Assembly (NCBI GenBank): GCA_018985235.1
Contig: JADGIG010000291.1
Coordinates: forward strand, 1-10,559
Direction of reading: 5' to 3'
Origin: Sanchytrium tribonematis
Lineage: Eukaryota; Sanchytriomycota; Sanchytriomycetes; Sanchytriales; Sanchytriaceae
DNA: 10,559 nucleotides
Shown here in pieces: positions 5,883 to 10,559 of the stretch. Both the position numbers and the translations under genes were made by a program. The stretch's first letter is position 1. Each line of letters opens with the position of its first letter. The notes beneath the pieces were generated by a model, which had not been told where the DNA came from, did no database searches, and saw nothing but the letters and a program-made list of their open reading frames with translations.

Positions 5883-8800
5883 CTGTCTGTCATATTCTGT
5901 TTCCAAGGCATTTCTTGACTTGGTTCTTCCTCTTGGTCCATCTACATTCAAATTAGATGGGCTTCTAGAACGTGGTACATCGTCTAAATCAATTTGGGAT
6001 TGTCTTCTGGATTTAATCTCAATTTGTGCTTTTTGTGGCATTTTTGAGTTCTTTCTAGATCTAGCATCTTCAATCTCAATTCTAGGTACTTCAATCTGTT
6101 CTAATTGCTCATTAGATTGGTTTGGAGTAGGTTCCTTTAAATTGATGACGGGCATGTCTTCAAATTGTTTAGAAGATCTTCGCTGCTGTGATTCCAAGTT
6201 ACTTGCCTTTCTAGGTCTCATTTCTTCTACATCCAATTGTTTACTGGATCTACGTTGCTGCATCTCCAAATTAGATGCTTTTCTAGTTCTCATTTCTGGT
6301 GTTTTAGGTCGATCTTCCATTTCAATCAATCCCTTGCTAGATCTTCGTTGTGCAATCTCTATATTCGATGCCAATTTAGGCAAATGCTCCAAACTGGCTT
6401 CATCCCGAATGGGCTCCGATGTTTCACTTGGCATTTGAGTGCGTCTTTTTTCAATTGGTAAATTTGGATCCACATCTCCCACCATTGAAGCCGTTTTCAC
6501 CTTTGTAATTCTCTTTTCTTCCCGTTCTAATACCTTGTCTTCTACTACTTGTTTTCTAAATAGAATATTAGCAGCATAATGCATTGCAATAAATGCAATA
6601 ATCATGATATAACTCAACAACCACAAAGAAATCCACATGCCATTCAATGAATCTCTACATTATAAATCATTACCTCAATAGACTGCATAGTTGATACTCC
6701 ATCACTTTCATCGTTTGTCCCAAAATCGTACACGTAATCGCATCTCGTGCCAAATTATACTGAGCCACAACCAATGCCAATATTTCAGCAGGCATTTGAT
6801 CTACATTACTCAATATTCTAGATTTACCAGTATCAATGGTCACTGCGAATGAATTGACCCCTTTTGTGACGAGCAAGGTAATATTTGTCATTTTATTTTT
6901 CAACAAATTTGTGTTTGAAATCACTTGATTTGCATTTGATTTCGCAGATTGGATATCCAAATTGATTCTATCAATGCCATTGATGGTGTATTGGATATTG
7001 ACTACTTGTACGTCGATTCTATTGTTGTAATCAGCCACACACATGAGTTGATTTGGAGAGGTAGCAGCTGGTGAATATGTGAATTGGTTCACATCATTTG
7101 TTTTAGAAACATTTGCACTATTCTTGACACTGATTAAGGAACTCGTATCAATTGAGGAAGCCGTGAAATTCAATTGTGAAAAATCCATATTTTGAATATC
7201 TTGCGTGGCATCTGTAATCATACTCGTATTAAACAATTGATCAAATTGGAAATCATCTAATGCACTTGTAAATGACGTGATATTGTATTTAGACATTAAT
7301 TTGTCGTATTGCTTGGTGATGTTTAAATAATCCGTGAAATTGGCTGGCAAATATGGAGTAAACACGGGAGATTCTAAAATTTGATCAAATTTCTTACCTT
7401 GTGAGCACATGTCTACTGTCATTAAACCAGCACTGGCAATATTGGAAATACCAGGATTGACACCCATTTGTTCTAAAATAGGGAATCCATCATTTAATTG
7501 ATCACAGACTTCAGTAATGCCAAATGCGAGTAAATAATGGACAATTGATAATGTCATGGAGATGGCAGCTAATAAAAATAAGCAACTACTTAATGACATG
7601 GCCACACGACGTTGTTTGACTTTAATACACAATAAACTCAAAATAATAATGCCAAAAACAGCCACTAAAAATATAATAATACCAGCATTTCTACCAGTAT
7701 TATATTTTGTGAATTCAGGGGTGTATTTTGCAAATTGAGCATCAATCGGGTCTGATTTATTCAATAATTGAGAAACCATTTGATTCATAGTTGCTTTTAA
7801 TCCAGATCTACCTGTATCAATTTTAGTTGAGAAATCATCAAATTGAGTCTGCAATTTGGTTCTAGCATCTGATAATTTCACTTGCATGTTGCTGGTTAAT
7901 TGTGTAGCTTGTTGACTGAATTTTCCTTTATTTTTTGAAACATCGTTTGAAACAGTGTCCAATCCATCTGGTAATGAACTGGCTGCACTCGTGTCTACAC
8001 CAGCTGGTAGATTGCTAAAAAATGCATTTCTTGGACTCTTTGGTGTGTAATCTACTTGACCCTGATTTGTATTGGCTGAATTGGTGCCATCTAATGCCCT
8101 TAATTTGGTACTGATATTCGTATAATTGGTAGATACATTGGTGGCTGTTGTTTTAATACTCTTGACATTCCCATCAATGTCCATAATCCCATCTGCCACA
8201 TTTCCAATGTAAACATCTGCTTCAATAAATGAAGTATTTAAATTGGAGGATAATACGGTCAAATTGCCTTGCGTTTTATTGATCATCTCATTGATGGTAA
8301 TAGATTTAAACGTGGTGATTTTATTATTTGCAAATCCAGCCATATTGTCCAAAACAGTGGAGAATGTCTGTTTGGTGTCTACAGTGAAATTCATGCCTCC
8401 GACGTACACAGAACCAATAGATCTCACAATACCATCCATAGATTTGTATAAATTGGAACTAGAAACAGCTGTGATAACTGCAAATGCGAGAAATAAGGAG
8501 AATGTTAAAAATAACAATATTTGTGCAGTTGCCTTGTATCTTTCACCAGAATTGGAAAAGAATGCTTTTCGCTTCTTGAATATACAACAAATGGCAAAAC
8601 AAGGTGCCATCAAACAAAATAAACACGCTGAAGCAATAGAAATCACTAAAAAAACACCTGCTTTCGTATATCTAGATCGAATCTTGTCTACACTCACTGA
8701 CCCATTATCTGTAATATCTGAATATGCAACGGGTTTGTTATTACGCGTTGAATTTAAGAATTTACCACCAAGTGCTTCAAAACCAGCAGGTTCATAAGAA

Positions 8801-8919
8801 TCTACCAATGCGTACATTGCAGCAATTTGTTGTTCTGTAAATTGTAGTACGGATCCATCTTCTACACCTCCATCTACTTCTTTAGCAGCGTAAATCAAAA
8901 GCAACCAGAGGGGGTTCAT
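5880..8919 (-). CDS. Prominin-like five-helix membrane protein (two exons)
   Basis: Exons 8919..6674 and 6654..5880 join across a 19-base intron to give 1006 residues. An N-terminal hydrophobic stretch (MNPLWLLLIY) looks like a signal peptide. Membrane helices follow at about 88-114 (Cys-rich, ending CCIFKKRK), 131-153, 411-433, 439-466 and 756-781. Two large N-glycosylation-rich, coiled-coil-like loops of about 255 and 290 residues lie between helices 2-3 and 4-5. This helix-pair, loop, helix-pair, loop, helix topology is that of prominin (CD133), a cholesterol-associated protein of membrane protrusions and ciliary membranes. The 225-residue cytosolic tail is highly charged and holds imperfect repeats rich in RRSS and RKAS. 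The ATG at 8919 is preferred because the frame upstream has no ATG. Assignment rests on topology; I cannot confirm sequence homology. Other five-helix families remain possible. Confidence 0.75.
6138..6374 (-). repeat. Tandem coding repeats in the prominin-like tail
   Basis: Three imperfect units start with (L/K)ASN(L/I)E, continue with xQRRSSK and end with an acidic stretch. Two units are 24 residues (72 bases; 6281..6210 and from 6209), and the first is about 31. Degenerate relatives (RKNS, RRQSQIDLDD) follow downstream. RRSS and RRQS match the R-R-x-S consensus for basophilic kinases such as PKA. Confidence 0.7.
6655..6673 (-). other. 19-base intron in the prominin-like gene
   Basis: Minus-strand GTAATGATTTATAATGTAG has GTAA at its 5' end and GTAG at its 3' end. 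Retained, it ends the protein at once (AGG TAA). Removed in phase 2 (AG|A), it brings the fifth membrane helix and tail into frame. The next AG, giving 21 bases, does not restore the frame. Confidence 0.8.
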
Positions 8920-9092
8920 TTTTTTACTTTTAGATTTCAAGCCACGTAAATGGGCAATTAAAATGAAATTGATCAATCGCGTTGTTAAATAGTCATTAGG
9001 TTTATCTACCCTATTTTATTATTAGCAGTGATCTGTCATCGTGTCACTCCTTTCTCCTGAAATTACAAAAAACAAACAGCACACGTTACCCC
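8920..9092. promoter_or_regulatory. Divergent promoter region
   Basis: These 173 bases separate the ATGs of the prominin-like gene (minus) and the secreted-protein gene (plus), so both promoters must lie here or overlap the coding ends. CACGTAAA (8943-8950) lies before the minus gene and CACACGTTAC just before the plus ATG. No TAGGCCAA is present, so the LRR-gene motif is not a general start signal. Confidence 0.4.
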
Positions 9093-9725
9093 ATGTTTTT
9101 CACCTTTGTACTTGCATCACTCGACGCCATTACTCTACATTGCAGAGCAGATAATACAGGATGGATGGATCCATTTACACTTAAAGCCAACAATGGTGGC
9201 CATGTATTTGAATCTGATCATGTTGAGTTGAGATTTCTTTCTTCTTTTGGCGAGAATCCCAAAATTAGCGTGTTTCTTGGATCCAAAGTATCTGAATACA
9301 CAGTGAGACAACGCTTTAAAGATGTATCAATTCAACACCATAGTCAAATGGTGTGGCAAACTGAAAATGGATTGGTTTTAAATGTGAATGAAAACATCAA
9401 GTGTTTTCCAGATAAATTAAAACAATTTCAATTTAATTTGAAATGTGAATTAGGTGATTCTGTCTGGCACTATCATGTTGACAGTATTGTGGGAGTTGTG
9501 CCTTTTGACAACAATATTGATAATTCTTTAGAAATAGTTGGCAAGTATTTTAATCAAGAAATTTATTCATTGACATTTGGAAAAAGTGAAATACAAGTGC
9601 GCTATGAAAATGGTAAATTGAAATTGGATAAGAAAATGCCTGATTTTGACGATAAAAGTGAGCAAATTGAATGTAATGTTGTAAAGATTAAAAGAAGACG
9701 AAAAAGAGGACAGAAAGCAAATTAA
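9093..9725 (+). CDS. Unrecognised small, probably secreted protein
   Basis: This 210-residue protein is intron-free as read. The N-terminus MFFTFVLASLDAIT is short and hydrophobic, consistent with a signal peptide. I do not recognise the rest. It looks like alternating short strands (mostly beta), with no further membrane helix and few cysteines (about residues 17, 104, 117 and 199). The C-terminus is strikingly basic (KIKRRRKRGQ), which in a nuclear protein would be a localisation signal and in a secreted one could bind acidic glycans or be a processing site. These two readings conflict, so localisation is uncertain. It is divergent from the prominin-like gene (173 bases) and convergent with the ATPase gene (15 bases between stops). 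Codon and base use match the neighbours. Confidence 0.7.
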   Translation: MFFTFVLASLDAITLHCRADNTGWMDPFTLKANNGGHVFESDHVELRFLSSFGENPKISVFLGSKVSEYTVRQRFKDVSIQHHSQMVWQTENGLVLNVNENIKCFPDKLKQFQFNLKCELGDSVWHYHVDSIVGVVPFDNNIDNSLEIVGKYFNQEIYSLTFGKSEIQVRYENGKLKLDKKMPDFDDKSEQIECNVVKIKRRRKRGQKAN

Positions 9726-9743
9726 ATAAATGTGAATTTATTA
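9723..9743. terminator. Bidirectional 3'-end element between convergent genes
   Basis: The plus-strand stop TAA runs into AATAAA (9725-9730). On the minus strand the ATPase stop is read TAATAAA (hexamer 9742..9737). The 21 bases form a near-palindrome carrying both stops and both polyadenylation hexamers, the same design as at 5866-5882. Confidence 0.6.
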
Positions 9744-10559
9744 CCTCTTTTGTTGTTGAATCAAATCATCCAAGTCTTTTTGCGTGTAATCCAACGCATT
9801 AAATACAAATTGCAATACAAATGATCTAATGATATTTTCAATTTGTGCGCCACTAAATCCATCTGTTTGTGCTGCAATGTAATTTATATGCGTATTAGAG
9901 AGTGCAGAATGATGTAAATCATTATAGAATTGGATTAATTGGCATTTATCTGAATCATTGGGTAAATTAATGAATAATTGCAAATCGATTCTACCGGGTC
10001 GTAAAATGGCAGAATCTAAAATATCAGGACGATTTGTAGTGCCAATGAGTAAAATATGTTGACATTGTTCAACGCCATCCAATTCTGTTAAAAATGTTGT
10101 AATTAAACTATCCATGTGATCATTATCACGTGCTGATAAAATAGCATCAATTTCATCAAATAATAAAATGGATGGACCTGCTAATCGAGCACGATTAAAT
10201 AGAGATTTGATGATTTTATTAGACTCTCCAGAATATGGGCTGATTAATTGAGCGCAATTGGCTGAAAATAATCTGAATTTTAAATGATGGGCAATATATT
10301 TGGCAAATTGGGATTTGGCACATCCAGGTGGACCATGTAATAAGACGCCTTTTAATGGGTGTATATTGAATCTCTTGTATTTGTCTGGATTAAGAAATGG
10401 CTGAAATAAATATTTGTGCAAATCATCTTTAATGTGTTGATATCCGATAATATTGGGTAATTGAATGATTGGGACATGAAATTGAATGTCATTGCGCAAT
10501 ATAGAAGGTCTAAATTGTATTAAAGCATCTTCTAAAGCATGATTTTGTAATAAATTGGA
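9741..10559 (-). CDS. AAA ATPase, C-terminal (D2) domain, AFG2/Drg1/SPATA5-like; 5' part outside window
   Basis: The frame is open to the right edge, so the start and any first AAA domain are missing; 272 residues are visible. The first 30 (EDAL.QFRPS.LR) resemble the linker before the D2 domain in CDC48-type double-ring ATPases. Motifs follow in order: Walker A GPPGCAKS (about 76-83), the pore-loop region SPYSGESNK, Walker B ILLFDEID (about 131-138), sensor-1 GTTN (about 173-176), arginine-finger segment RPGRID (about 187-192), and a C-terminal lid with DGFSGAQIE. GPPGC(S/A)K(T/S) in place of the usual GPPGTGKT is, as I recall, typical of the second domain of AFG2/SPATA5 proteins. Those extract proteins such as Rlp24 from cytoplasmic pre-60S ribosomal particles. 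SPATA5L1-like or another CDC48-family member is the main alternative. The domain is certain; the subfamily is probable. Confidence 0.85.
   Translation of the reverse strand, partial: SNLLQNHALEDALIQFRPSILRNDIQFHVPIIQLPNIIGYQHIKDDLHKYLFQPFLNPDKYKRFNIHPLKGVLLHGPPGCAKSQFAKYIAHHLKFRLFSANCAQLISPYSGESNKIIKSLFNRARLAGPSILLFDEIDAILSARDNDHMDSLITTFLTELDGVEQCQHILLIGTTNRPDILDSAILRPGRIDLQLFINLPNDSDKCQLIQFYNDLHHSALSNTHINYIAAQTDGFSGAQIENIIRSFVLQFVFNALDYTQKDLDDLIQQQKR

Noticed and set aside
5920-6438. Plus-strand open frame of 172 codons, Ser/Leu/Cys-rich
   Set aside because: It is the antisense of the charged repeat tail of the prominin-like protein; its repeats mirror that coding sequence.
6653-6673. Alternative 21-base intron in the prominin-like gene using the next AG
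   Set aside because: It leaves exon 2 out of frame, whereas the 19-base version restores helix 5 and the full tail.
8243-8797. Plus-strand open frame of 184 codons
   Set aside because: It is antisense to the first loop and helices of the prominin-like protein. It has no family features, and its openness is explained by codon bias on the other strand.
8920-8976. N-terminal extension of the prominin-like protein from a TTG codon
   Set aside because: There is no ATG in the extension, and ATG at 8919 gives a signal-peptide-like start directly.
1-10559. tRNA, rRNA, CRISPR array or transposable element
   Set aside because: No cloverleaf with a TTC-type arm, no rRNA-like block, no regularly spaced direct repeats and no transposase-like frame were seen by eye; small RNAs cannot be excluded without computation.

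Overview
The window reads as eukaryotic nuclear DNA from a compact, AT-rich genome. Genes on both strands are separated by roughly 11 to 800 bases. Stop codons overlap AATAAA-type polyadenylation signals. Three reading frames are restored by GT-AG introns of only 19 or 20 bases. TAA and TGA both terminate genes, so nothing suggests a variant genetic code. The clearest lineage hint is a C2H2 zinc finger (AYGK.SHLNTH, then HG) that resembles a finger common in fungi. A fungus or close relative with a compact genome (chytrid, rozellid, aphelid or similar) is my best inference; it is not proven.

Left part (1-4824, all minus strand): a tandem family of three related genes in the order B, A, C along the direction of transcription. 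B (4824..2731) and A (2635..609) encode single-pass receptors: signal peptide, cysteine N-cap with a DCC motif, about 19 leucine-rich repeats, a cysteine C-cap, a Thr/Ser-rich stalk, one membrane helix and a short basic tail. In both, the helix and tail lie on a second exon behind a 20-base intron. B carries one extra base that breaks its frame. C (360..88) keeps only the signal peptide and N-cap. All three share the motif TAGGCCAA 17-18 bases before the ATG.

Middle (4825-5868): an intergenic region of about 800 bases with inverted repeats, bZIP-like sites and a doubtful small coding remnant. It is followed by a short plus-strand zinc-finger gene that ends 11 bases from the next, convergent gene.

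Right part: a minus-strand gene (8919..5880) for a five-helix membrane protein with the layout of a prominin. Its fifth helix and a long phosphorylation-motif-rich tail lie behind a 19-base intron. A divergent plus-strand gene (9093..9725) encodes a small, unrecognised, probably secreted protein. Convergent to it, and running off the right edge, is the last AAA domain of an AFG2/Drg1/SPATA5-like ATPase.

Four of the encoded products are predicted at the cell surface or in the secretory route: two or three LRR proteins, the prominin-like protein and the small secreted protein. In all three spliced genes the only visible intron sits just before the last membrane helix, so leaving it in would remove that helix.
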